Virus record (IMG/VR): IMGVR_UViG_3300042691_043041
Span: 1-43,423 of that record
From: a virus
Direction: 5' to 3' (one strand)
DNA length: 43,423 nucleotides
Part shown: positions 1 through 5,604 of the stretch, piece after piece
How the letters are laid out: every line of letters begins with the position of its first letter
Position numbering within the stretch: position 1 is the first letter of the stretch
The notes under the pieces: generated by a model
The model's input: only the letters and a program-made list of their open reading frames with translations
What the model was told of the DNA's origin: nothing
The model's database searches: none
Position numbers and translations under genes: made by a program

Positions 1-2
1 AC

Positions 3-401
3 GTGATCCGGTCCGCCGTGGCTCCTGTGGTAGCACAGACGGCGATGCCAGATGTGATTTACAGGGCCGAGCAGTACGGCTGGAAAGTAACGGACGACGG
101 AGACTTGGTTGCGGTCAAGCCTTCAGGTGATCGCAAATACTCGTTACGTGATCCAACCTCGCCGATCGGCTTTTCTGAGTGGGTTGATGCGGTACTCGCA
201 AAAGAGGCACCGCACGTATTTAAACAACCGGTTGGGTCCGGCGATCGGCAGCGACCGTTCGGCGGCGCCGGTCAGAAGCCTTGGGACAAGATGACGGCGG
301 GCGAGCGGGCGGCAGCTATCGCGGCGGCGCAGGCACAAGGACCGGATGCAATGCGCGCCTTGCAGCGGCAGTTGGTCGGCGATCGTGGTCGGACGGAATA
401 A
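3..401 (+). CDS. Hypothetical phage protein, probably truncated by the window edge
   Basis: The reading frame is open from the first bases to a TAA at 399-401. The GTG at position 3 may be an internal codon rather than the true start. The visible 132 residues contain a short globular-looking part (WKVTDDGDLVAVKPSGDRKY, then SLRDPTSPIGFSEWVDAVLAK). A basic Gly/Ala/Gln-rich tail follows, with the alanine-rich helix GERAAAIAAAQAQ. In phages with this gene order, the slot upstream of the major capsid gene is usually a scaffold or head-assembly protein, and the tail composition would suit the end of such a protein. That role is inferred from position only. No family was recognised. Confidence 0.6.
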   Translation: MIRSAVAPVVAQTAMPDVIYRAEQYGWKVTDDGDLVAVKPSGDRKYSLRDPTSPIGFSEWVDAVLAKEAPHVFKQPVGSGDRQRPFGGAGQKPWDKMTAGERAAAIAAAQAQGPDAMRALQRQLVGDRGRTE

Positions 402-406
402 CGTGA

Positions 407-644
407 CGGCGCCGTTTCGGATTCGGCGCCGTCGAGTCTACGGCGCCGTTTCGGATTCCGTGTTGTTTTTGATTCGGTGGCGTCGAGATCGCGGCGGCGT
501 TTTGTATTCGGCGCCGTTTTGTATTCGGCGGCGTCGAGACAACGGCGCCGTTTCGTATTCCGTGCTGTTTTTGATTCGGTGGTGTCGAAACAACGATGCC
601 GTTTCGGATTCGGCGTTGTTTCGGATTCGGTGCCGTGTGCAAAA
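407..644. repeat. 51-bp tandem repeat, rich in GANTC and GGCGCC
   Basis: The 351 bases between the first gene and the methyltransferase hold no convincing gene. Units begin at 441, 492, 543 and 594, exactly 51 bp apart, with a shortened unit at 407-440. Each unit is two related halves of the form CGGCGCCGTTTCGGATTCGG. Seven GANTC sites (420, 434, 454, 471, 573, 607, 624) lie within 209 bp. Because 51 is a multiple of three, a frame stays open through the array and joins the methyltransferase frame. The Arg/Phe/Val-rich product looks like translated repeat rather than protein. A related piece lies at 2171-2216. Confidence 0.85.
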
Positions 645-691
645 CCGCCGCAACCCGCGCCATCTACGAAGAAACGTCAGGAGAGCGCTTC

Positions 692-717
692 AGCGGCGGT
701 TTTCGGAAAACCGCCGC
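692..717. repeat. Perfect inverted repeat built from two copies of the dispersed motif
   Basis: GCGGCGGTTTT and its exact reverse complement AAAACCGCCGC are separated by CGG. This gives an 11-bp stem with a three-base loop, 35 bp before the methyltransferase start. A third copy of the same motif lies just upstream (641-653). It could act as a transcription pause or terminator before the methyltransferase, or as a protein-binding site. The T run is inside the stem rather than after it, so it is not a standard intrinsic terminator. Confidence 0.7.
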
Positions 718-752
718 AACTTTGGCGTCACCCTGCTTGGAACGGAGTTTTG

Positions 753-1391
753 ATGAGCGAGGAAAAGATTCCCGACTCGTTCTTGGAGCTGCCGAAAGGC
801 TACTACAAGACGATTTATGCCGATCCGCCGTGGGTTTTTGAGACATACTCGCAGGGCGGGAAGGGGCGATCGGCAGAGAATCACTATAACTGCATGACTC
901 TGGATCAAATTCGCCAGCTTCCTGTTGGTGATATTGCAGCGCGAGACTGCGCGTTGTTCTTATGGACAACAGATCCGCTCTTGCCGAGCGCGTTGAAGAT
1001 CATCAAGGCGTGGGGCTTTCTTTACAAGACTGTGGGCTTTTATTGGGTGAAAACCTACAAGGGAAGCAAAACGGTCCCGGATACGCTGAGTGAGGACCAA
1101 AGTCCTGTTGGGATGGGGTTTTGGACTCGCGCAAATCCGGAAATGTGTTTGCTCGCGACGCGCGGGCGTCCACAACGATTGTCCGCAAATGTCCGTAAAC
1201 TGGTCGTGGAACAACGACGGGGGCATTCGCGAAAGCCTGATGCAATTTACGACAGGATTGAGCAGCTTGTCGGCGGGCCGCGCATCGAACTATTTGCGCG
1301 GCGCCGGGTTACTGGCTGGGATGCGTGGGGTGACGAAACGGACAAGTTCAGTGAAGATATCCCTAAGTTTCCGGCTTCGACTTCGTGGTGA
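753..1391 (+). CDS. MT-A70 family DNA adenine methyltransferase
   Basis: This is a 212-residue S-adenosylmethionine-dependent N6-adenine methyltransferase of the MT-A70 type. The catalytic DPPW motif is at residues 24-27 (IYADPPW). It is followed by the family features ENHYNCMTLDQI, LFLWTTDPLLPSALKIIKAWGF, FWTRANPEMCLLATRG, and the C-terminal RKPDAIYDRIEQLVGGPRIELFARR. The ATG at 753 is chosen because GGAG sits five bases upstream. The same frame is open to 477, but that extension is only translated tandem repeat. Phage enzymes of this family are usually solitary methylases that protect phage DNA from host restriction or imitate host methylation. No partner nuclease is visible. The target sequence cannot be read from the protein. 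Confidence 0.93.
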   Translation: MSEEKIPDSFLELPKGYYKTIYADPPWVFETYSQGGKGRSAENHYNCMTLDQIRQLPVGDIAARDCALFLWTTDPLLPSALKIIKAWGFLYKTVGFYWVKTYKGSKTVPDTLSEDQSPVGMGFWTRANPEMCLLATRGRPQRLSANVRKLVVEQRRGHSRKPDAIYDRIEQLVGGPRIELFARRRVTGWDAWGDETDKFSEDIPKFPASTSW

Positions 1392-1398
1392 CTTGCGC

Positions 1399-1427
1399 TT
1401 GACAGACTCGGCTGAGGCTTCTACAGT
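1399..1427 (+). promoter_or_regulatory. Sigma-70-type promoter candidate
   Basis: TTGACA (1399-1404), a 17-bp spacer, then TACAGT (1422-1427). The spacer starts with GACTC, a GANTC site. It would drive the gene starting at 1568, leaving a leader of about 135 bases. It closely resembles the promoter at 2290, sharing ACTCGGC in the same place in the spacer. Confidence 0.6.
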
Positions 1428-1567
1428 TACAGCGGGTGTCCTTGTCGATGAATAGAAACTACTAGGACTGGCGTCATAACTTGGCGCCTCTCTGGGAATA
1501 CCTTCAGGGAAGGGGAATCGCGCCTTGTGTCGCGCATGAGCGCGGCGAACACTGGAAAGGAATCGGA

Positions 1568-2158
1568 ATGACTGACGTAACGAATACCGGGTCTCTTGGT
1601 TCGACGACGGAAAAGGACGTTACCTTGTCCACCTCGCGGGACGCGGACCGGGGCATCGAACGTACGTCGATGACCGGCACCGACGACAAGGGCCGGGTCT
1701 ATGTCGGCGACGTTCGGAGTCGCGAAGATGTTGGCGAGGCGGAGAATCAGGCTGCTGAGCTGTCTGCGGCGTTCGGCCGCAACCGGCTGGCCGGCGACCT
1801 TGCCGTCAACCAACTCTTGCGCAACGCGCAGGCTGACGCCGATTTCATTCGGCGCGTGGCCGAAGATGCGCAGAGCATTAAGCACCGCGCGAATCAACAG
1901 GCTCTTGACTATGACGCGACCTTGCGGCAGATTACCGCCGCCGGGTTGTCTGATGCCAACGTGACGCGGAACAAGGACGCTTTGCAGGCGACCCGTCATG
2001 GCGACCTAGCCATTGACCGGCAATGGAATATCGACGAGACTGCCAACGCGAGCGTTGTCGCGCTGGGAAAACTTGCCGATGCTGTCGGCGTCGATTCCCG
2101 TTCGGTGCTCGCGGCCTATCTGACGGCGCTTGCGGAGGCGGTTCGCGCCAAGTCGTAA
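1568..2158 (+). CDS. Hypothetical phage protein, 196 residues, mostly helical
   Basis: No family was recognised. The protein is hydrophilic, with a flexible start rich in Thr/Ser/Asp/Gly (residues 1-55). A long, mainly helical region follows, rich in Ala, Gln and Asp (EAENQAAELSAAFGRNRLAG, then RRVAEDAQSIKHRANQQALD). It ends in an alanine-rich helix, ALAEAVRAKS. There is no signal peptide or membrane segment. The ATG at 1568 has a purine-rich AAAGGAA stretch just upstream. The gene appears to be expressed from its own promoter at 1399. Its place between a methyltransferase and the DUF6948 gene suggests an accessory or structural role. Confidence 0.75.
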   Translation: MTDVTNTGSLGSTTEKDVTLSTSRDADRGIERTSMTGTDDKGRVYVGDVRSREDVGEAENQAAELSAAFGRNRLAGDLAVNQLLRNAQADADFIRRVAEDAQSIKHRANQQALDYDATLRQITAAGLSDANVTRNKDALQATRHGDLAIDRQWNIDETANASVVALGKLADAVGVDSRSVLAAYLTALAEAVRAKS

Positions 2159-2170
2159 CCGCCGGGTGCT

Positions 2171-2216
2171 GGATTCGGCGGCGTTTCGGATTCGGCGGCG
2201 TCGAGATAACGGCGTC
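2171..2216. repeat. Second, short copy of the 407-644 repeat
   Basis: The pattern GGATTCGGCGGCGTTTCGG followed by ATTCGGCGGCGTCGAGATAA matches the repeat units upstream of the methyltransferase. It carries two GANTC sites (2172, 2189). A copy of the dispersed 10-mer TGCGGCGGTT follows at 2222. So the repeat flanks both sides of the 753-2158 gene pair. Confidence 0.7.
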
Positions 2217-2289
2217 GTTAATGCGGCGGTTTCGTGCGCGGCGAGCAGGTTCGCCGCGCATTTTTTCCAGTTGTGCAGAGTCGTTTTGC

Positions 2290-2318
2290 TTGACACACTC
2301 GGCCCGGTTTTCTATGGT
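2290..2318 (+). promoter_or_regulatory. Sigma-70-type promoter candidate
   Basis: TTGACA (2290-2295), a 17-bp spacer, TATGGT (2313-2318). It is the best promoter match in the window. It lies directly upstream of the terminator-like hairpin at 2344 and of the genes from 2401 to 5193. A GAGTC site is at 2278, just upstream of the -35. Confidence 0.7.
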
Positions 2319-2343
2319 GGCGTTGTTGCATCCTGGAAACCTT

Positions 2344-2370
2344 GGCCGGGCGTCGCTGCCCGGCCCTTTT
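2344..2370 (+). terminator. Intrinsic terminator or attenuator just after a promoter
   Basis: GGCCGGGC (2344-2351) pairs with GCCCGGCC (2358-2365) around the loop GTCGCT, followed by CTTTT. The expected transcription start from the 2290 promoter is near 2325, so this hairpin would stop RNA after only about 45 bases unless it is read through. It could serve as an attenuator for the operon downstream. It could also end read-through transcripts from upstream. Confidence 0.65.
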
Positions 2371-2400
2371 AGGAATTTACTCTGTAGGAATAGAGTCGCA

Positions 2401-2523
2401 ATGACCCCTTCGGCAGCGTTGATAGTCGCGGCGCTCGACTCTACTGTCGAGGCTGAGCTAGAAGAATGGGTGGAGTCGCTTTATTGCACGGCGTCCTATA
2501 ACAAGGAATCAAGTCATGATTGA
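2401..2523 (+). CDS. Small acidic hypothetical protein, 40 residues
   Basis: Short open frame starting MTPSAALIVAALDSTVEAEL and ending in YNKESSHD. It is acidic and probably helical (EAELEEWVESLY). TAGGAA lies ahead of the ATG. Its stop overlaps the start of the DUF6948 gene by exactly 8 bp (ATGATTGA at 2516-2523). The same type of junction recurs five times in this operon, which supports real translation. No family was recognised. Confidence 0.5.
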   Translation: MTPSAALIVAALDSTVEAELEEWVESLYCTASYNKESSHD

Positions 2524-2815
2524 CGAGTTTGTTGGCAAAACTGTCCTCGTCCGGTGCAAGGGCGCCGGCGTTCACGTCGGCGTATTGGAATCGGCGATCG
2601 TCGAGCACGGCGCCGTGAAGCTTCGCGACGCATACCGAATTTGGCGCTGGCGTGGCGCGAATACTTGCTCCGAGTTGGCGCAAACAGGCGCTTCCGACAC
2701 GTGGACTCGCGTCGCGGTTCGCGTGCCGGTGATGGTGGTCATCGGGGTGGTCGAAATCATCCCGGTTACCGACGAGGCCAAGGCGTCCCTGACGACTCCG
2801 CGCTGGCCGGCGTAA
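2516..2815 (+). CDS. DUF6948-like small phage protein
   Basis: This is a 99-residue protein of a compact, mainly beta family that I recognise from memory as DUF6948, common in phages and of unknown function. Key features are VLVRCKGAGVHVGVLESA near the start, then the signature KLRDAYRIWRWRGANTCSEL. After that come VRVPVMVVIGVVEIIPVTDEA and a short C-terminal tail. The ATG overlaps the preceding stop by 8 bp. The array of Gly/Asp-rich genes starts about 150 bp downstream on the same strand and is probably co-transcribed. I have the impression that DUF6948 genes often sit beside such low-complexity genes, but could not check it here. Confidence 0.75.
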   Translation: MIDEFVGKTVLVRCKGAGVHVGVLESAIVEHGAVKLRDAYRIWRWRGANTCSELAQTGASDTWTRVAVRVPVMVVIGVVEIIPVTDEAKASLTTPRWPA

Positions 2816-2905
2816 GGTCGGCGCGGTTCCGGCGTCCACAACAATGGAGGTGGCGGTGAAATCGTAGCGTAGCGAACAACTTACCTCGGCTAAATGGGTT
2901 GTGTA

Positions 2906-2948
2906 GTGGCGGTGATTGTGGTTTCGGCCGGAATTACCGCCACAATCA
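2906..2948. repeat. Alternative-pairing inverted repeat ahead of the Gly/Asp array
   Basis: GTGGCGGT (2906-2913) is complementary to ACCGCCAC (2936-2943). The overlapping TGATTGTGG (2913-2921) is complementary to CCACAATCA (2940-2948). The two pairings share bases and cannot form fully together, like a switch leader. It ends 16 bp before the first array gene. Confidence 0.45.
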
Positions 2949-2963
2949 CAAGCGGGGCACGGA

Positions 2964-3197
2964 ATGGTGAATAAGGACGAATACGGCGACGGCGACGGCG
3001 ATGGGCGCGGTTCCGCTCACGGCTATGGATTCGGCTTTAATAATCTCATCGCGCATTGTTACGGCGGCGGCGATGGTTATGGCGAGGGTCATGGCTGGGG
3101 TCACGGCGATGGCTGGGGTCACGGCGACGGCGACGGATTTGGTCACGGCCCTTGTCTTTGGTATAACTCCGACGAGGAACGCGACAGTGGAAATTAG
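2964..3197 (+). CDS. Gly/Asp-rich low-complexity protein A of the array
   Basis: This is a 77-residue protein. After a short header (MVNKDEY) it becomes an alternating Gly polymer of the form GDGDGDGRG and GHGDGWGHGDGDGFGHG, with Tyr, Phe, Trp and His at alternate positions. The end is acidic and not repetitive (LWYNSDEERDSGN). The ATG is preferred over an in-frame TTG at 2916, whose extra residues do not fit the pattern. No known domain was recognised. The DxDxDG spacing recalls calcium-binding loops, but no full EF-hand or RTX nonapeptide pattern is present. It is the first of eight similar genes and overlaps the next by 11 bp. Confidence 0.65.
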   Translation: MVNKDEYGDGDGDGRGSAHGYGFGFNNLIAHCYGGGDGYGEGHGWGHGDGWGHGDGDGFGHGPCLWYNSDEERDSGN

Positions 3198-3372
3198 CCT
3201 CAACTTTGAGAGACACGGCAACGGCGACGGTAGCGGAATCGGCTACGATAACGAAGATGGGTGCGACCACGGCGACGGCCATGCTTATTGTTACAGCAAT
3301 GGCGCCGGCTTCGGCGACGGCGACGGACTCGGTTACGGCGATGGCTACAACGCGCGGAGGCGAGATGCGTGA
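3187..3372 (+). CDS. Gly/Asp-rich low-complexity protein B of the array
   Basis: This is a 61-residue protein starting at GTG with the header VEISLNFERHG, after which the Gly-alternating repeat begins (GNGDGSGIGYDNEDG, then GFGDGDGLGYGDGYN). It ends in the basic tail ARRRDA. GAGGAA lies eight bases before the GTG. The same frame is open much further upstream, but there it is the out-of-frame shadow (Ala/Thr/Val-rich) of gene A. It overlaps gene A by 11 bp and gene C by 8 bp. Confidence 0.55.
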   Translation: MEISLNFERHGNGDGSGIGYDNEDGCDHGDGHAYCYSNGAGFGDGDGLGYGDGYNARRRDA

Positions 3373-3721
3373 CGGTCACGGCGGCGATGAAAACTATGGA
3401 TTCGGCGACGCTGACGGTCGCGGATTCGTGGTAGGATACGGACTCTTCAATTTCGAGGATGTCGTGACTATGGCGCATGGTGAGGGTCACGGTTGCGGGC
3501 GCGGTATCGGTCACGGTTGCGGCGGTGATTGGGGAATCAGCGACAGTCACGGCTGGTGCATCGGCGACGGCGAGGGGCGCGGTGACGGTGACGGTCACGC
3601 GGACGGTCACGCGGACGGTTCCGGCGAGGGTTACGGCTTTGGGTACGGCGACGGCCCTTTTCGCGCCAATGGTCACGGTTTTGGCGGCGGATATGGTGAC
3701 GCGGGCGATGGGCGCGGCTGA
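3365..3721 (+). CDS. Gly/Asp-rich low-complexity protein C of the array
   Basis: At 118 residues this is the longest member. The start is MRDGHGGDENYGFGDADGRG. A less repetitive hydrophobic island follows (FVVGYGLFNFEDVVTMAHG), then Gly alternating with Asp, His, Cys, Tyr and Phe (GHGCGRGIGHGCGGDWG, GHADGHADGSG). GGAGG is four bases before the ATG. The start overlaps gene B by exactly 8 bp (ATGCGTGA). Four Cys residues lie among His residues, which would allow metal binding. That is only a possibility. Confidence 0.65.
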   Translation: MRDGHGGDENYGFGDADGRGFVVGYGLFNFEDVVTMAHGEGHGCGRGIGHGCGGDWGISDSHGWCIGDGEGRGDGDGHADGHADGSGEGYGFGYGDGPFRANGHGFGGGYGDAGDGRG

Positions 3722-3746
3722 TCGCTTGCTTAGTATGAGGTAGCGA

Positions 3747-4043
3747 ATGCGTGACGGGAGCTGGTTTGAGCACGACGGGCGCGGCAGCGGCAGCGGCGAC
3801 GGATTCGGCGACGGCGATCGCGTTGGCAATGGCAACGGGCGTGGCAGCGGCAGCGGCGACGGTAACGGCCGCGGGCTCGGAGATTGCCGTGATGGCGGGC
3901 TTGGTCACGGCAGCGGATGCGGCGACGGGTTCGGCTATGGTTTCGGTGTCGGTTCTTATGGCAACGGCGCCGGCGATGGCGCCGGCTATGGTGTCGGGAG
4001 CGGCTCTATTGGCAACGCCAGTGAATGGGGAAAGTATGCCTAA
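3747..4043 (+). CDS. Gly/Asp-rich low-complexity protein D of the array
   Basis: This is a 98-residue protein. The header MRDGSWFEHD begins with the same MRDG as gene C, then the sequence is Gly alternating with Ser, Asp, Asn and Phe (GRGSGSGDGFGDGDRVGNG). The end is SIGNASEWGKYA. GAGG lies six bases before the ATG. This is the only junction in the array with a gap (25 bp after gene C) instead of an overlap. The shared MRDG start suggests C and D arose by duplication. Confidence 0.65.
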   Translation: MRDGSWFEHDGRGSGSGDGFGDGDRVGNGNGRGSGSGDGNGRGLGDCRDGGLGHGSGCGDGFGYGFGVGSYGNGAGDGAGYGVGSGSIGNASEWGKYA

Positions 4044-4338
4044 CAGCAACTGGATCGAGGACGGTGATACTCGCGGCGACTGCGACGGGCGCGGTTTCGG
4101 TTGCGGCGACGGTCACGGCTGTGGTTGTGGTCACGGCGGCGGCAATGGCCGCGGCGGCGGCAATGGCCGCGGCGGCGGCGGTAGTTATGGCTGGGGCGGC
4201 GTCGGCACCGATTTCGGCTGTGGCGATGGCGATGGCTTTGGCGACGGCATCGGCGGCGGTTTTGGGAACACAACAGGTTGTGGCGATGGTCATGGCGATG
4301 GCGACTGCTATGTTGATTCCGACAACGGGCATGGCTAG
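4036..4338 (+). CDS. Gly/Asp-rich low-complexity protein E of the array
   Basis: This is a 100-residue protein with the header MPNSNWIEDGDTRGDCDG, followed by Gly alternating with Cys, His, Arg and Asp (GCGDGHGCGCGHGGG) and a duplicated GNGRGGG. The end is NTTGCGDGHGDGDCYVDSDN. It holds several Cys and His residues. GGGGAAAG precedes the ATG. The start overlaps gene D by exactly 8 bp (ATGCCTAA). Confidence 0.65.
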   Translation: MPNSNWIEDGDTRGDCDGRGFGCGDGHGCGCGHGGGNGRGGGNGRGGGGSYGWGGVGTDFGCGDGDGFGDGIGGGFGNTTGCGDGHGDGDCYVDSDNGHG

Positions 4339-4639
4339 AGGCGACGGATTCGGTGCTGGCCGCGGCGCCGGTTATGGTCACGGCGGCAGCGATGGCGACT
4401 GGTACGGTCACGGCCACGGATTCGGCGCTGGCCGTGGCGCCGGATTCGGCGCCTGTTACGGCGACGGTGACGGCGACGGCGACGGCGACGGCGATGGTTA
4501 CGGCAGCGGCGACCATGGTCACGGCGGCTGTCACGGCGATGGTTACCGCTATGGTGCCGGTTTCGGCGACGGCGACGGCGACGGTAGCGACGGCGATAGC
4601 TGTGGTAGTTTCAGCGACGGGGAATGCGAATATGCTTGA
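4331..4639 (+). CDS. Gly/Asp-rich low-complexity protein F of the array
   Basis: This is a 102-residue protein with almost no header (MARGDGFGAGRGAG). It contains an internal duplication of HGFGAGRGAGFG type and the longest pure Gly-Asp run of the array (ACYGDGDGDGDGDGDGYG). It then passes to an acidic, Cys-containing end (SDGDSCGSFSDGECEYA). The start overlaps gene E by exactly 8 bp (ATGGCTAG). The GACGGC run is a likely slippage site, so its length may vary between phage isolates. Confidence 0.62.
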   Translation: MARGDGFGAGRGAGYGHGGSDGDWYGHGHGFGAGRGAGFGACYGDGDGDGDGDGDGYGSGDHGHGGCHGDGYRYGAGFGDGDGDGSDGDSCGSFSDGECEYA

Positions 4640-4877
4640 TCGGGACGATTTCCGCGACGGCGACGGTGGCGGCGCAGGCAATGCCGATGGTGGCTACGGC
4701 GACGGTAGCGCCGCCGGCGGCGGGGACGGATTCGGCAACGGTCGCAGCTTCGGTCATGCGGACGGGATCGGTTTCGGCGACGGCAACGGTCGCGGTTTCG
4801 GTCATGCGGACGGGATCGGTTTCGGCGGCGGCAGTGGTGTGGGAGAGAACGATCGTGCTGAGTATCTGCGGGACTGA
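4632..4877 (+). CDS. Gly/Asp-rich low-complexity protein G of the array
   Basis: This is an 81-residue protein with the header MLDRDDFRDGDGGG. It has a perfect internal duplication, GRSFGHADGIGFGDGNG then GRGFGHADGIGFGGG, which is also repeated at the DNA level (about 4744-4824). The end is non-repetitive and charged (VGENDRAEYLRD). The start overlaps gene F by exactly 8 bp (ATGCTTGA). Confidence 0.62.
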   Translation: MLDRDDFRDGDGGGAGNADGGYGDGSAAGGGDGFGNGRSFGHADGIGFGDGNGRGFGHADGIGFGGGSGVGENDRAEYLRD

Positions 4878-5193
4878 CTGGTTCAGCTATGGTTACGGCA
4901 GCGGCGGTGGTGAGGGTGACGGTTTCGGCGGCGGCGAAGGTGACGATTTATGCGACGGCAGCGAGGGGTACGGTGCCGAAGGCGATGGTGCCGGCTATAA
5001 CGGCGATGGCGGCGGCGCAGGAGACGGCTACGGCGGCGGGGAGGGTGACGGCTATCCCGACGGTGGCGGGAATGGTCTCGGCAAGGGATTCGCTGATGGC
5101 AGCGGCTATGACGACGACGATGACGGGCTCGCCGCAAGCGAAGGTGGCGGTTACGGTAATGGCTACGGCCACGGCGACGACGGAGACGATTGA
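4855..5193 (+). CDS. Gly/Asp-rich low-complexity protein H of the array
   Basis: This 112-residue protein is the last of the array. GTG start with GGGAGAG upstream. The header LSICGTDWFSYGYG is followed by Gly alternating with Glu, Asp and Tyr (GSGGGEGDGFGGGEGDD), and it ends with the acidic stretches YDDDDDG and HGDDGDD. It uses more Glu and Asp and less His than the others, so it should be strongly acidic. It overlaps gene G by 23 bp. An inverted repeat of the dispersed motif follows at 5201. Confidence 0.6.
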   Translation: MLSICGTDWFSYGYGSGGGEGDGFGGGEGDDLCDGSEGYGAEGDGAGYNGDGGGAGDGYGGGEGDGYPDGGGNGLGKGFADGSGYDDDDDGLAASEGGGYGNGYGHGDDGDD

Positions 5194-5200
5194 CGGCAAA

Positions 5201-5260
5201 TGCGGCGGTTTTTTGTGACGGCGCCGAATTCACAATGGCGGCGTTAGAAACCGCCGCAAA
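5201..5260. repeat. Inverted pair of the dispersed motif, possible terminator of the array
   Basis: TGCGGCGGTTT (5201-5211) pairs with AAACCGCCGCA (5248-5258), leaving a loop of 36 bases. A T run (5209-5214) follows the first arm. It lies directly after the last array gene and ahead of the IS607 remnant. It may end the array transcript. It is also the second place where two copies of the motif face each other (the other is at 692-717). Confidence 0.5.
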
Positions 5261-5298
5261 TAGCCTCGCGGGAAAAATCGGCGATTCTGAGGAAATGC

Positions 5299-5604
5299 TT
5301 GCCTTTTCCCAAAGGGCGAGCTAAACTGCATCGCCTGTTCAAACTTGCCGTTGATAGGCAAATCAGTCGGGTGGTCATTGAGCATAAAGATCGGCTTACA
5401 CGATTCGCGTTTGGCGTGTTCGAGGTCTTCTTCAAGAGCCACGGGATTGAAGTTGAGTGGCTTGAGGATGTGCTTCCAAAGTCCTATGAGGCTGAGTTGG
5501 TCGAGGACATGATAAGCCTCATGTCGAGTTTCTCAGCCAGGATTTATGGTCGCAGGAGCGCAGAGAATCAACGGAAGAAGAAGGAAGCCAAAGGTGCAAG
5601 TTAA
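5299..5604 (+). pseudogene. tnpA: IS607-type serine resolvase TnpA, C-terminal fragment
   Basis: The frame encodes only the second half of an IS607 serine recombinase. It has the family signature VVIEHKDRLTRFAF, then FEVFFKSHGIEVEWLED, ELVEDMISLMSSFSARIYGR, and a basic end. The N-terminal MerR-like helix-turn-helix and the catalytic-serine segment (usually YARVSS) are missing. A stop at 5245-5247 closes the frame upstream, and no fragment of the missing half is visible. The protein cannot catalyse recombination, so the element is probably immobile unless a resolvase acts in trans. The coordinate 5299 is a TTG codon, not a proven start. Confidence 0.85.

Noticed and set aside
407-644. CRISPR array
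   Set aside because: The 51-bp units are contiguous with internal half-repeats and no unique spacers. There are no cas genes in the window.
477-752. N-terminal extension of the methyltransferase through the tandem repeat
   Set aside because: The repeat length is a multiple of three and so keeps any frame open. The family begins normally near ATG 753, which has its own ribosome-binding site.
3001-5218. Ala/Thr/Val-rich open frames in the other frames and strand of the Gly/Asp array
   Set aside because: They are frame-shifted readings of the GGCGAC repeat. They lack individual headers and their starts fall inside other genes.
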